Numbered from the stretch's first letter, positions 31,603-40,046 are shown. The stretch: 52,762 bases of DNA from PWPS01 sp964573145 (GCA_964573145.1 CAZNIM010000001.1:1-52762), one strand, 5' to 3'. Made by a program: numbers and translations. Notes: a model not told the origin generated them from the letters alone.

Positions 31603-32640
31603 ATGATTTTACATCTCGATATGGATTATTTTTTCGCTCAGGTAGAAGAGCGAGAAAATCCTCGCTTTAAAGGCGAGCCGTTAATAGTTGGTGCCGATCC
31701 GAAAAACGGTAACGCGAGAGGGGTGGTTTCGACTTGTAATTATGAAGCTCGAAAATTCGGAGTTCATTCCGGAATGGCGATATCGAAAGCTTACAAGCTT
31801 TGCCCACAAGCCGTCTACTTACCGGTCAATAAATCTCTTTACTTACGAGTCTCCGACAATATCTTTAAAATGATGGAAGGGATTACTGAAAAATGTGAAC
31901 GGGTTTCTTTTGATGAGGCCTATTTGGATTTGGAAGAGATAGTTGAAGGCTATGGTCGGGCACGTAAAGTGGCCGAGGAGCTCAAGGAGTTGATTTTAAG
32001 AGAAGAGAAGCTTACTTGCAGCGTCGGAGTGGGAGAAAATAAAATGATCGCTAAAATGGCCTCTGAAGAGGAAAAACCGAATGGATTGACGGTTGTGACT
32101 CCGCGAGAGACAATAAGCTTCATATCCGGTAAACCGATTGAAGAAATTCCGGGTATCGGACCGAAGACAAAAAGAGAGATTGAAGGATTATTAGGAAGAG
32201 GTAATCCGAAGATAAAGGATCTCAGAGGACTTTCCAAAAAACAGCTCAGCGATCGACTGGGAAAGAGGGGGGAGGCGATATATGAAAAGGCGCGAGGTAG
32301 AGACAACTCGAAAGTCACGTTTTCGGAAGAGACGAAGTCAATCGGGAGAGAGACCACCTTTAATGAAAACACGACTGATCCCGAAAAAATAATTTCGACT
32401 TTCAAGGAGCTGGTGAAAGAGGTTGCCGAATTGTCGTCTGCAGAAAAAAAAGAGATTAAGACGGTCGTCGCGATTTGTAGATTCGAGGGCTTTGAAACTT
32501 ACACCAAGCAGAAATCATTTACTCCGGTAAAGCCGACCGAAGAGTTAATCTATAAAAAAGGTGTCAGATTATTATTAAAATTGCTGACCGAAAAGGCGAA
32601 GCCGGTTCGTCTTTTAGGGGTCAGAGTAATCTTTAATTAA
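31603..32640 (+). CDS. dinB: DNA polymerase IV (Y family)
   Basis: A 345-residue translesion polymerase. ATG 31603 gives the canonical MILHLDMDYFFAQVEE; the in-frame TTG at 31591 adds four atypical residues and is rejected. Metal ligands Asp6 and the SFDEAYLD pair near residue 102, steric gate Phe11, finger motif YEARKFGVHSGM, the helix-hairpin-helix IPGIGPKTKREIEGL and the little-finger domain are all present. No beta-clamp-binding tail of the QLVLGL type is evident at the C-terminus. The flavodoxin follows 3 bp later. Confidence 0.97.
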   Translation: MILHLDMDYFFAQVEERENPRFKGEPLIVGADPKNGNARGVVSTCNYEARKFGVHSGMAISKAYKLCPQAVYLPVNKSLYLRVSDNIFKMMEGITEKCERVSFDEAYLDLEEIVEGYGRARKVAEELKELILREEKLTCSVGVGENKMIAKMASEEEKPNGLTVVTPRETISFISGKPIEEIPGIGPKTKREIEGLLGRGNPKIKDLRGLSKKQLSDRLGKRGEAIYEKARGRDNSKVTFSEETKSIGRETTFNENTTDPEKIISTFKELVKEVAELSSAEKKEIKTVVAICRFEGFETYTKQKSFTPVKPTEELIYKKGVRLLLKLLTEKAKPVRLLGVRVIFN

Positions 32641-32643
32641 AAT

Positions 32644-33102
32644 ATGAAAAAAATTATAATTTACGCATCGATTCATCATAAAAATACTAAAAAAGTGGCC
32701 GAAGCGATCCATTCCGAGTTCGGTGGACGACTGATTCCTTTTTCCGAAGCGAGAAAGGAAGATTTGGCCGAAGCGGACATAATCGGTATCGGTTCGGGGA
32801 TCTATCTCAGAAACTTTCATAAGGGATTAATTAATCTGGTTAAATCCTTTTCCGATATGGAGGAAAAAAAGATATTTCTTTTTTCAACCGCCGGAACTAA
32901 AAATAGGCTACTGAACAAAGGACATCGCTTTATGAAGAATATTTTGTTGGATCGAGGCGGTCGAATCATCGGTGAGTTTGATTGCCTCGGGTATGACACT
33001 TACGGTCCACTTAAATTGATCGGTGGAGTCAACAAGAATCGTCCCGACGAAGATGATTTGAGACAAGCCCAAAAGTTCGGTAAAAAAATGGCTGAAAAGT
33101 AA
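32644..33102 (+). CDS. Flavodoxin-fold protein (HemG/flavodoxin family)
   Basis: A 152-residue flavodoxin-like protein. The FMN phosphate loop reads YASIHHKNTKKVAEAI, with the usual T/S-rich pattern only partly kept, followed by IIGIGSGIYLRNFHKG and IFLFSTAGTKN, which resemble menaquinone-type protoporphyrinogen oxidase and flavodoxin domains. It is probably an electron carrier; the hydrogenase and desulfoferrodoxin are possible partners, by inference. It starts three bases after dinB. Confidence 0.85.
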   Translation: MKKIIIYASIHHKNTKKVAEAIHSEFGGRLIPFSEARKEDLAEADIIGIGSGIYLRNFHKGLINLVKSFSDMEEKKIFLFSTAGTKNRLLNKGHRFMKNILLDRGGRIIGEFDCLGYDTYGPLKLIGGVNKNRPDEDDLRQAQKFGKKMAEK

Positions 33103-33124
33103 GAAAATAATTTTTTAAAAAATC

Positions 33125-33153
33125 TTTAATTGACATCTTTCTTGCGTTAGAAT
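33125..33153 (+). promoter_or_regulatory. Possible promoter of desulfoferrodoxin
   Basis: TTTAAT (33125-33130), 17 bp, TAGAAT (33148-33153), 23 bp before the ATG. A TTGACA at 33130-33135 is only 12 bp from this -10 and so cannot be its -35. Confidence 0.45.
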
Positions 33154-33176
33154 GAATTAAATCAATCAAAATAAAG

Positions 33177-33584
33177 ATGGCAAAATTAAAAGAGATTTAT
33201 ACGTGTGAAGCTTGTGAAAATGTAATCGAAGTGGTTCACGGCGGAGTCGGTGAATTGATTTGTTGTAATCAGCCGATGAATCTTCTCGAAGAAAAAAAAG
33301 AAGATAAAGGCAATGAAAAACATGTTCCGGTTATAGAAGAGTTGCCGGCCAATGTCTGTGAGGGAGGGGACGGCTTTAAGGTTAAAGTCGGTGAAGTTGA
33401 TCATCCGATGGAAGAAAATCATTACATAGAGTGGATTGAGATAAACACCGTTGACGGTAAATCGGGAAAGATATTCTTAAAGCCCGGGGAAAAACCGGAG
33501 GCGACCTTTCACACCAGGGAGAAGATCAAGAGCGTTAGAGAGTATTGCAACGTTCACGGTCTTTGGGTTCTGGAAGTTAACTGA
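33177..33584 (+). CDS. dfx: Desulfoferrodoxin (superoxide reductase), two-domain type
   Basis: A 135-residue protein. An N-terminal desulforedoxin-type FeCys4 domain (YTCEACENVIEV and LICCNQPM) precedes the superoxide reductase domain with iron ligands in KHVPVIE, DHPMEENHYIEWIEI and the C-terminal YCNVHGLWVLEV. The Glu that follows the first His in SOR centres is present (VIEE). It reduces superoxide to peroxide without making oxygen, a typical strict-anaerobe defence. It is monocistronic, and a terminator follows. Confidence 0.96.
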   Translation: MAKLKEIYTCEACENVIEVVHGGVGELICCNQPMNLLEEKKEDKGNEKHVPVIEELPANVCEGGDGFKVKVGEVDHPMEENHYIEWIEINTVDGKSGKIFLKPGEKPEATFHTREKIKSVREYCNVHGLWVLEVN

Positions 33585-33600
33585 AGAAGCTAAAAATCAA

Positions 33601-33632
33601 AAAAGGCTCTCTAACGTGAGAGTCTTTTCTTT
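33601..33632 (+). terminator. Terminator of desulfoferrodoxin
   Basis: AAAAGGCTCTC (33601-33611) and GAGAGTCTTTT (33618-33628) form an 11-bp stem with one G-T pair and a T-rich tail. Confidence 0.85.
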
Positions 33633-33653
33633 CAGCAAAAGGAAAAAAGATTG

Positions 33654-33662
33654 TGTTATAAT
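33654..33662 (+). promoter_or_regulatory. Extended -10 promoter of ddl operon
   Basis: TGTTATAAT (TGnTATAAT) ends 18 bp before the ddl ATG. No good -35 box is seen. Confidence 0.55.
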
Positions 33663-33680
33663 GAAAGAAAATTAAAAAAT

Positions 33681-34712
33681 ATGAAAAAGAAACGGGTGGC
33701 TATAATCTTCGGCGGAAAGTCCGCTGAACACGAAGTGTCGGTAAAATCGGCTAAAAATGTTTTAGCCGGATTGGATCGGGATCTTTTCATTCCGATTTTG
33801 ATCGGAATCTCCAAAAAAGGGAATTGGTATCAGCTTGATGAAGTTCCGGAAGAGATGGTTTCCGATGAGGGAGGGCAGCTGGAAATCACTCTCGGAAGCG
33901 GTTTTTTTGCCTCCGGACTACCGAAGCCGGATCTTCTTTTTCCCGTTTTGCACGGCCCTTTCGGTGAAGACGGCACTTTTCAGGGCTTGGCAAAAATGAT
34001 CGGTATTCCTTTTGTCGGTGCCGGTGTTTTGGGCTCCGCTCTGGCAATGGACAAGGTAGTTAGTAAAAAATTACTTCAACAAGAAGGAGTCAGGGTTGCC
34101 GACTTTCGCGCATTCACCAAAAAGCCGGACCCTGAAGAAATTGAAGACAGTTTTTCATATCCGGTCTTCGTTAAGCCGGCTAACTTGGGCTCTTCGGTCG
34201 GAGTCTCCAAAGCTGAAAATAGAGAAGAATTGGTTACGGCGGTGGAGGAAGCTTTTCTTTACGATAAAAAGATCCTGATTGAGGAATCAATTTTCGGTAG
34301 AGAAGTCGAATGTTCCGTTTTGGGGAATGATAATCCGAAAGCTTCGGTTTTAGGAGAGGTGATTCCGGTTGATTACTATTCTTATGATGAGAAATACTCG
34401 AATGATTCGCAAGCCGAATTGAAGATACCCGCAGAGCTGGATCCTGAAATTGAAAAGCGGGTTCGATATATTGCGGTGCGAGCTTTTAAAATTTTAAATT
34501 GTGAGGGAATGGCTCGAGCCGACTTCTTTATTTCGGAAGGGAAGATTTATCTTAATGAATTAAATACGATACCCGGCTTTACTGACATAAGTATGTATCC
34601 AAAATTATGGGAGGTGTCGGGATTAAAAAGAGAAGATCTGATTACCGAACTTATTAATCTCGCTCTTAAACGTCATGAAGAAGAATTAAAACTAAAAACC
34701 GATTACCGATGA
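33681..34712 (+). CDS. ddl: D-alanine--D-alanine ligase
   Basis: A 343-residue ATP-grasp ligase making D-Ala-D-Ala for peptidoglycan. ATG 33681 yields the canonical KRVAIIFGGKSAEHEVSV; a TTG ten codons earlier overlaps the -10 box and is rejected. Further motifs are FPVLHGPFGEDGTFQG, FVGAGVLGSALAMDK, PVFVKPANLGSSVGVSKA and EGMARADFFISEGKIYLNELNTIPGFT. It heads an operon running through mazG, the exonuclease and xseAB. The MazG start overlaps its stop (ATGA). Confidence 0.97.
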   Translation: MKKKRVAIIFGGKSAEHEVSVKSAKNVLAGLDRDLFIPILIGISKKGNWYQLDEVPEEMVSDEGGQLEITLGSGFFASGLPKPDLLFPVLHGPFGEDGTFQGLAKMIGIPFVGAGVLGSALAMDKVVSKKLLQQEGVRVADFRAFTKKPDPEEIEDSFSYPVFVKPANLGSSVGVSKAENREELVTAVEEAFLYDKKILIEESIFGREVECSVLGNDNPKASVLGEVIPVDYYSYDEKYSNDSQAELKIPAELDPEIEKRVRYIAVRAFKILNCEGMARADFFISEGKIYLNELNTIPGFTDISMYPKLWEVSGLKREDLITELINLALKRHEEELKLKTDYR

Positions 34713-35035
34713 ATTTTAAACAATATCAAGAAAAAACAAAAAAAACGGCGATATATCCGGAAAACAGAAAGTTTGCATATCTTTCGCTGGGGCTTGCCGG
34801 AGAGGCCGGGGAAGTGGCTGAAAAATTCAAAAAGATAATCAGAGACAAGGAAGGAGTTGTCAGTAAAGAGGATAAAGAAGAGATAAAAAAAGAGCTGGGT
34901 GATGTTTTGTGGTACGTCTCTCAGATAAGTGCGGAGCTTGATTTCCCACTTGAAGAAGTTGCCGATAAAAATCTGAAAAAACTATTTTCCAGAAAAGAGA
35001 GAAAAAAATTAAAAGGTGACGGTGATAACAGATAA
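34709..35035 (+). CDS. MazG-like nucleotide pyrophosphohydrolase
   Basis: A 108-residue all-alpha NTP pyrophosphatase. The metal-binding motifs LAGEAGEVAEKFKK and KELGDVLWYVSQ match the E-x-x-E and E-x-x-D pairs of the MazG fold. It hydrolyses NTPs or modified dNTPs to monophosphates. It is coupled to ddl and lies eight bases before the exonuclease. Confidence 0.92.
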   Translation: MNFKQYQEKTKKTAIYPENRKFAYLSLGLAGEAGEVAEKFKKIIRDKEGVVSKEDKEEIKKELGDVLWYVSQISAELDFPLEEVADKNLKKLFSRKERKKLKGDGDNR

Positions 35036-35043
35036 AAAAGAAA

Positions 35044-35862
35044 ATGGATAAAATAATTTTAATCGATTTGGAGACGACGGGAACCGATTTTAGATTTGAT
35101 AAAATAATTGAAATCGGAGCAATCAAGGTCTCCGGAGAAGAAGTGATTGATCAGTTTTGCAGCTTCGTCGATCCGGAAAGAAAATTAACTCCGGAGATAA
35201 CGGAGATAACCGGCATAAAGGACGCCGATTTGGAGGGAGCCGGAAAGGTGGAAGAAGTAATCTCCGAACTGGAAGAGTTTGTCGGCGACTTGCCCCTTAT
35301 GGCTCACAATATGGATTTTGACAGTGCTTTTTTAAAGAAAAACGGAATGGAGGGAGAGTTTTTGGACAGTCTCGATTTGGCTTGTCTTCTTTTCCCGATG
35401 GAGAAAAAGCATACTCAAGAATATCTTTTAAAAGAATTGTGTGATACGGAGTATGAGGCTCATAGAGCCCTTGAAGACGTTAAGGGTCTTCATCAGTTAT
35501 TTTTAAAACTGTCGGAAAGAGCTGAAGAAATGGATGAGAGGTTGAAAAAAGAGATAAGAGAAGCGCTTAAAGACAGTGACTGGAGATTGAAGAAGCTTTT
35601 CGAGTCAACCGGAAGTAAAAAGGACGATCATCTGTCAAAAAAGGCGGCCAACTTTTCCGTTTGCCCCAACAGATTACCCGAAAACCCGGTTGGTATTCCG
35701 ATGGCTCATCTGCTCTCTTGGATGTTTTATACCGAAACAGGAAATATGTCCGAAATTTCCTACTGGATAAGAAGGAAGTACGATAATTTTTTCCGAAATG
35801 TGACGGTTAAAAAGTGTAAAGGAGATTGTAATTATTTTAATAATAATGAGCGATTATTCTGA
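35044..35862 (+). CDS. DEDDh 3'-5' exonuclease with a C-terminal DinG Fe-S-region remnant
   Basis: A 272-residue protein. Residues 1-165 form a DnaQ-like exonuclease: IDLETTGTD (Asp8, Glu10), AHNMDFDSAF and HRALEDVKG supply the DEDDh residues. The C-terminal part (about 196-272) resembles the Fe-S segment of DinG/exonuclease-helicase fusions: FSVCPNRLPENP, LLSWMFYTETGNMSEIS and KKCKGDCNYFNN. But the Walker A and DEAH motifs are absent and the protein ends before the fourth cysteine. It looks like an internally deleted and truncated fusion, or a stand-alone derivative. It overlaps xseA by 17 bp. Confidence 0.85.
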   Translation: MDKIILIDLETTGTDFRFDKIIEIGAIKVSGEEVIDQFCSFVDPERKLTPEITEITGIKDADLEGAGKVEEVISELEEFVGDLPLMAHNMDFDSAFLKKNGMEGEFLDSLDLACLLFPMEKKHTQEYLLKELCDTEYEAHRALEDVKGLHQLFLKLSERAEEMDERLKKEIREALKDSDWRLKKLFESTGSKKDDHLSKKAANFSVCPNRLPENPVGIPMAHLLSWMFYTETGNMSEISYWIRRKYDNFFRNVTVKKCKGDCNYFNNNERLF

Positions 35863-37213
35863 AAAATTCGCCGGGAAATTAAAACCCTTTTTGAGCGATA
35901 AGGTTTTTACGGTTTCCGAATTTATCGGACTGGTTAACGGAATCTTGGAACCGCTGAAGCTTTGCGGTGTGGTGGTAAGAGGTGAAATCGGGGAAGATAT
36001 ATACAGGGATCGCAAACGAGGATGGATGATTGTCAATTTAATAGACCAAAAAGGAGCTCAGATAAACTGTTTTGTTCCCCGCTATGTTGCTGAAAGAGCC
36101 GGAGTCGAGTTAAAATCCGGGATGGAGATAAAGATTACCGGCCACCCCAAGCTTTTGGAAAACAAGGGAAGGTTCAGTTTTCAGGTCAGTCGGATCGGAC
36201 TCGTAGGGGAGGGGGATTTAAAAAAACAATTCGAAATACTCAAAAAAAGACTAAAAGAAGAAGGCTTTTTTGATCCGAAAAAAAAGAAAGAGATCCCTCT
36301 TTTCCCTCAGAAGATAGGACTCATAACTTCCAAAGGGAGTGATGCCGAAAAAGATTTTTTAACTCATCTTGAGGATTACGGATTTTCAATTTATGCGTTT
36401 GACAGCAAGGTGGAGGGAGATTCGGCAATCGATCAACTTTTGAGCGGGATTGAAGTTTTAAATAAAAATTTTTCCGACTTGGAAGCGATAGTGATAACGA
36501 GAGGTGGAGGAAGTTGGGAATCTTTACAAGCCTTTAACAGCGAGGAGTTAGTTAAAGCGGTTTTTTCAAGCAAGGTTCCGATTATATCGGCCGTAGGTCA
36601 CGAGAATGATATAACTCTTGCCGATTTAGTCTCCGATCTACGAGTTTCAACTCCGACCGATGCGGGAAAAAGACTATCCAAAAATTGGCAAGAGGGTGAA
36701 AAGAGAGTGGAAAGTATTGAAAAGAATATAAGTTCGGCAACCGGAAAAATGATAACTCAGGCCGATCGAAAATTATCCGATTTCAGGTCTTTTTTCGGGC
36801 GCAAGGTCAGGGACACAATCAGAAATTCGCAGAGAAATTTGGAATTTTTATTTTCGGGAATAACGGATAAGATGAAGAGGAGAGTGGAAAAGTTTTACAA
36901 TTTGGAAGATCTTTTCAACTCTAATCGAGTTAAATTAAGGAATCTTATTAAAGCGGAAGAAGAGAGAGCTGAGAGAAAGAAGGTGGAACTTGTGAAAAGT
37001 TCAATCAGATGGCAAAAATCAATTGAAAGAAAGATATCGGAAGAAGAGAAGAAGATCGGCTTGGCGAGCCCGGAGCTGAAATTAATTCAAGGGTATTCGA
37101 TAACCAGATCGGAAGGGAAAGTAATTAAAAGAGCTTCCGAGTTGACGGTCGGTGATGATTTGGAAACTCAATTTAAAGATGGAAAAGTGATTTCAAAAAT
37201 AAACAAAAAATAA
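35846..37213 (+). CDS. xseA: Exodeoxyribonuclease VII large subunit
   Basis: A 455-residue nuclease subunit. An N-terminal OB domain (FTVSEFIGLVNGILE, LCGVVVRGEIGE) is followed by the catalytic core IGLITSKGSDAEKDFL, ITRGGGSWESLQAFNSEELVKAV, SAVGHENDITLADLVSDLRVSTPTDAG, a long coiled coil, and a final RGYSITR-like segment (IQGYSITRSEGKVI). It degrades single-stranded DNA in both directions. xseB follows with a one-base gap. Confidence 0.97.
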   Translation: MSDYSEKFAGKLKPFLSDKVFTVSEFIGLVNGILEPLKLCGVVVRGEIGEDIYRDRKRGWMIVNLIDQKGAQINCFVPRYVAERAGVELKSGMEIKITGHPKLLENKGRFSFQVSRIGLVGEGDLKKQFEILKKRLKEEGFFDPKKKKEIPLFPQKIGLITSKGSDAEKDFLTHLEDYGFSIYAFDSKVEGDSAIDQLLSGIEVLNKNFSDLEAIVITRGGGSWESLQAFNSEELVKAVFSSKVPIISAVGHENDITLADLVSDLRVSTPTDAGKRLSKNWQEGEKRVESIEKNISSATGKMITQADRKLSDFRSFFGRKVRDTIRNSQRNLEFLFSGITDKMKRRVEKFYNLEDLFNSNRVKLRNLIKAEEERAERKKVELVKSSIRWQKSIERKISEEEKKIGLASPELKLIQGYSITRSEGKVIKRASELTVGDDLETQFKDGKVISKINKK

Positions 37214-37214
37214 A

Positions 37215-37418
37215 ATGACAAAAAAAGACTTTGACTTTACAAAAGCATACAAAGAGATCGAGGAGATAAATGAGTGGTTTCAAAAGGAAGAGATTGATCT
37301 TGAAGAAGCGTTGGAGAAATACGAAAGAGGAATGGAGCTTATCGAAAAATGTAAGGAGCGTTTAAAAAAATCAAAAAATAAATTTGAGGAGATAAAAGAA
37401 AAATATGAAGAAAAATAG
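37215..37418 (+). CDS. xseB: Exodeoxyribonuclease VII small subunit
   Basis: A 67-residue two-helix protein of typical XseB size, with FTKAYKEIEEINEWFQKEEIDLEEALEKYERGMELI matching the family pattern (quoted here across two helices). It wraps the XseA coiled coils. It is followed without gap by the next ORF (TAG-ATG). Confidence 0.95.
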   Translation: MTKKDFDFTKAYKEIEEINEWFQKEEIDLEEALEKYERGMELIEKCKERLKKSKNKFEEIKEKYEEK

Positions 37419-38453
37419 ATGAATTCGGAAAAATTTATCCAAAAGATAAAGAGCGGAAGCGATGAAGATCTGGAAAAGATTAGATTAAAGCTGGAAGAGA
37501 TGCCGAAAAATGAAAAGGGAAGCCGATTTTTGAAAGCGATGATTGACAATCTCAATTCCTTTTCCAAAATAGACAGGGAAGAAAATAAGATAGTCTTCAT
37601 ACAAGGACTGAAAGCACTCGTTGGAGACTGGGGGAGGGAATACTTTCCCGTATTTTCCGAATTCATCATTAATCAGATTGAAGACGACTCGGAAAAGGTC
37701 AGAAGGGAAGTAATCGAGTTGGCCGACCTTTTAACCGATCAGATAGCGAGAGAGGAATTGTCGGAGCGTGAAAAAGAGGTTTTAGCCGAATTTATAGATG
37801 GTGTAATTATTCTGATGGAGAATTATTATTATCAGACACAGAATGAAAACGAAGATGTTTCGATTTCCAAGTATGAGAGCTTGGAAGCTTTAATGGAAAA
37901 AATAATTAAGGAGGATAGGGCAACCGTTCCCCAATGGCTGGATTGCACTTGGAAGAGGGAAATCTGCTCAAATTCGGATTGTCCGATCTGCTCAAAAATC
38001 ATAGAGATTGAAAAAATTACGGGAAGCTCGGCGAAAAGTCAATTTTTAATAGAGGTAATGGATGACGGCGATGAACTTAAAAAGGATTGCCCGGCCCCGG
38101 AAGAATTTCCTTTTTACTTGAAAGTGGAAAATTGGATGAATGATTTGTCGGTTATTGCCGAAGAGTCGAAAAGAAACGGAGAATTTTGGATTTTTACCGA
38201 AGCTGCAGCTGATCTCTTTTGGTATCTGAGTGTTTTGAATGTAAAGATATACAGGCAGCTCTGTAATAGATTTTTAGCGGACAAAGGGGTTGATAGGTCT
38301 TTTGATTATCGCTATAACCGAAAGGTGATTATAAAATCGATAAAAAAGATAAAAAAAGCGATGCAAGTTCTCAACGATTCCGGACCGGAGAGAGGTTTTA
38401 AAAAATCTATTCGAAAATTAGAGAGGCTCGAAGAAAGAATTTACAACATTTAA
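37419..38453 (+). CDS. Hypothetical helical protein with a four-cysteine motif
   Basis: No family recognised. The 344 residues are almost all alpha-helical and highly charged. In the middle (about 180-196) is CTWKREICSNSDCPICSK, a C-x6-C-x4-C-x2-C pattern that could bind zinc or an Fe-S cluster. The ATG follows the xseB stop directly, so it is the last gene of the ddl-xseAB operon. The helical N-terminal 150 residues have HEAT-like regularity, but that is only an impression. Confidence 0.72.
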   Translation: MNSEKFIQKIKSGSDEDLEKIRLKLEEMPKNEKGSRFLKAMIDNLNSFSKIDREENKIVFIQGLKALVGDWGREYFPVFSEFIINQIEDDSEKVRREVIELADLLTDQIAREELSEREKEVLAEFIDGVIILMENYYYQTQNENEDVSISKYESLEALMEKIIKEDRATVPQWLDCTWKREICSNSDCPICSKIIEIEKITGSSAKSQFLIEVMDDGDELKKDCPAPEEFPFYLKVENWMNDLSVIAEESKRNGEFWIFTEAAADLFWYLSVLNVKIYRQLCNRFLADKGVDRSFDYRYNRKVIIKSIKKIKKAMQVLNDSGPERGFKKSIRKLERLEERIYNI

Positions 38454-38479
38454 AAGTCGAGTAATCAATAAATAAAAAA

Positions 38480-38713
38480 ATGAAAAAGGAGATTATAAAT
38501 AGAATGTCGACTTTGATAACTACCGCTTTCGGGTTGGTGGCGGCGCTGGCTTGGAACGGAGCCATTCAAGCCATATTCAGAGAAGTATTCGGAACGGCTG
38601 AAGGAGTGATCTCGATGATTGTTTACGCCGTAGTGGTGACCGTTATTGCCGTCGTAGCTACCCTTTGGATCGCCAAACTGGCTCAAAAAGAAGAGGAAAA
38701 AGAAAAAAAATGA
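38480..38713 (+). CDS. DUF5654-family small membrane protein
   Basis: A 77-residue protein with two membrane helices (about 8-32 and 42-65) and a charged C-terminal tail. The TLITTAFGLVAALAWNGAIQAIF segment is what I know as the DUF5654 pattern, seen mainly in archaea and candidate-phyla bacteria; function unknown. Its TGA overlaps the idi ATG. Confidence 0.75.
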   Translation: MKKEIINRMSTLITTAFGLVAALAWNGAIQAIFREVFGTAEGVISMIVYAVVVTVIAVVATLWIAKLAQKEEEKEKK

Positions 38714-39210
38714 AAGTAATAACGGTAGACGACAAAGACCGAAAAATAGGGGAGATGGAAAAATTGAAAGCTCACGAGGAAGGAGCTCTTCATCGAGCGT
38801 TTTCGGTTTTTATAATGAATAAAAAAGGAGAGCTTCTCATTCAAAAAAGAGCGGCTGAGAAGTACCACGGAGGAGGGCTTTGGTCCAATACTTGCTGTAG
38901 TCATCCGACCGGTCAAATTAAAACGGATGCCGAGAGAAGACTCGCGGAAGAGATGGGGTTTTCGGTTGATTTAATCGAGTTCGGAGAAGTTAAGTATAAT
39001 CTGAAGGTGGGAAAACTAATCGAAAATGAGTACGACCATCTTTTTATAGGTTTCTATGACGGACCGGTAAAGCCCAATCCGGAAGAAGTCTCCGATTACA
39101 AGTGGATTGTTCCCGAAATTTTGAAGACGGATTTTTCTGAAGATCCGAATCGCTACACTCCGTGGTTTATCGAAATTTTTTCATTATTTGAAGATTATTA
39201 TTCGGATTGA
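38710..39210 (+). CDS. idi: Isopentenyl-diphosphate delta-isomerase, type I (Nudix)
   Basis: A 166-residue Nudix-fold enzyme; ATG 38710 is chosen over an in-frame ATG 15 codons upstream because it is coupled to the preceding stop and gives the standard N-terminus. Motifs: LHRAFSVFIMN, GGGLWSNTCCSHP with catalytic Cys63, RRLAEEMGF (Nudix box) and ENEYDHLFIG with catalytic Glu107. It interconverts IPP and DMAPP for isoprenoid synthesis. No other isoprenoid gene lies in the window. Confidence 0.93.
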   Translation: MKVITVDDKDRKIGEMEKLKAHEEGALHRAFSVFIMNKKGELLIQKRAAEKYHGGGLWSNTCCSHPTGQIKTDAERRLAEEMGFSVDLIEFGEVKYNLKVGKLIENEYDHLFIGFYDGPVKPNPEEVSDYKWIVPEILKTDFSEDPNRYTPWFIEIFSLFEDYYSD

Positions 39211-39261
39211 CTAACCATCTTGAGTTCTTATAATTAAATTGTGAAAATCAATTGAAGAGTT

Positions 39262-39993
39262 ATGAAAAAAATATTCTTAATTTTAATTTTGCTCATTATC
39301 GGAGCTTTCTTTTTCGGAGGAGATTTTCTTTCGACCTTTGAGGATCCGGAGCCGAGAGATTTGAGTGTTGAATTTTTACCCGATGAAGGGATGGAAGCTC
39401 AAGAAATAACGGTGGTTGAGGAAGAAGAGACCATTTTCTCCTTGGAGATTGAACAGTTGAACAGTTGGATGGAAGAAAACTGGAATCGCTTTGATGATCC
39501 TCCCACTGTCGCAATGAGAGATATCGATCCCGGTGGTTTCGGATTTTTTGATCGAGCGGCTTCAATTTCTCCAGGCGGTGAAAGATTAATCTTTTCGGTT
39601 AGTGATTATGCGGCGGCGAGCACAACTTCAATTGTAGTGGTTGCCGATTTGGAAACTCGAGAGCTCGACTTGATTACCGATCCGGTCAGAGGTTCGATAG
39701 AAGCTTATGCTTGGAAAAATGATCGAGTCGCTTACACTATCGGAACCGCCAGAGCGGGTGGAGATTTCTTAAGAGTTGATGACTTGACTGAAATGAGAGT
39801 AGGGTTCGAATTGTCGGAGGAGGATCTTGTCGTTTTCCTGGATTCCGATGTGGAGGAAGGTCAATATATGCCGGCTTTCCGAGACTTGAATTGGGATGGA
39901 GATTTTCTTGAGTTTACGACCTCCGATCCGGATACGGAAGAAGATCTTCACTGGAGAATTAATTTTGAAGGAGTCGATCTGGAGTTAAAATAA
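39262..39993 (+). CDS. Membrane-anchored or secreted protein, unknown
   Basis: A 243-residue protein with an N-terminal hydrophobic segment (3-22) followed by an acidic exported domain. The part from about residue 90 (RAASISPGGERLIFSVSDYA, SIVVVADLETRELDLIT, AYAWKNDRVAYTIG) reads like one or two WD40/TolB-type beta-propeller blades, too few for a closed propeller. No lipobox cysteine is present. A strong terminator follows, so it is monocistronic. Confidence 0.75.
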   Translation: MKKIFLILILLIIGAFFFGGDFLSTFEDPEPRDLSVEFLPDEGMEAQEITVVEEEETIFSLEIEQLNSWMEENWNRFDDPPTVAMRDIDPGGFGFFDRAASISPGGERLIFSVSDYAAASTTSIVVVADLETRELDLITDPVRGSIEAYAWKNDRVAYTIGTARAGGDFLRVDDLTEMRVGFELSEEDLVVFLDSDVEEGQYMPAFRDLNWDGDFLEFTTSDPDTEEDLHWRINFEGVDLELK

Positions 39994-40002
39994 ATTTTTA
40001 TA

Positions 40003-40036
40003 AAAAAGATCTCATTCACTTTTTTGAGATCTTTTT
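40003..40036 (+). terminator. Terminator after the 39262 gene
   Basis: AAAAAGATCTCA (40003-40014) and TGAGATCTTTTT (40025-40036) form a 12-bp stem with a 10-nt loop and a T-run. Confidence 0.9.
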
Positions 40037-40046
40037 CTTTAATGAG

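Noticed and set aside
31591..31603. TTG start for dinB
   Set aside because: It adds four residues before the canonical MILHLDMDYFF start seen across the Y family, and no ribosome site supports it.
33130..33153. TTGACA-TAGAAT pair as the desulfoferrodoxin promoter
   Set aside because: The spacer is only 12 bp, too short for sigma-70 contact. TTTAAT at 33125 with a 17-bp spacer fits better.
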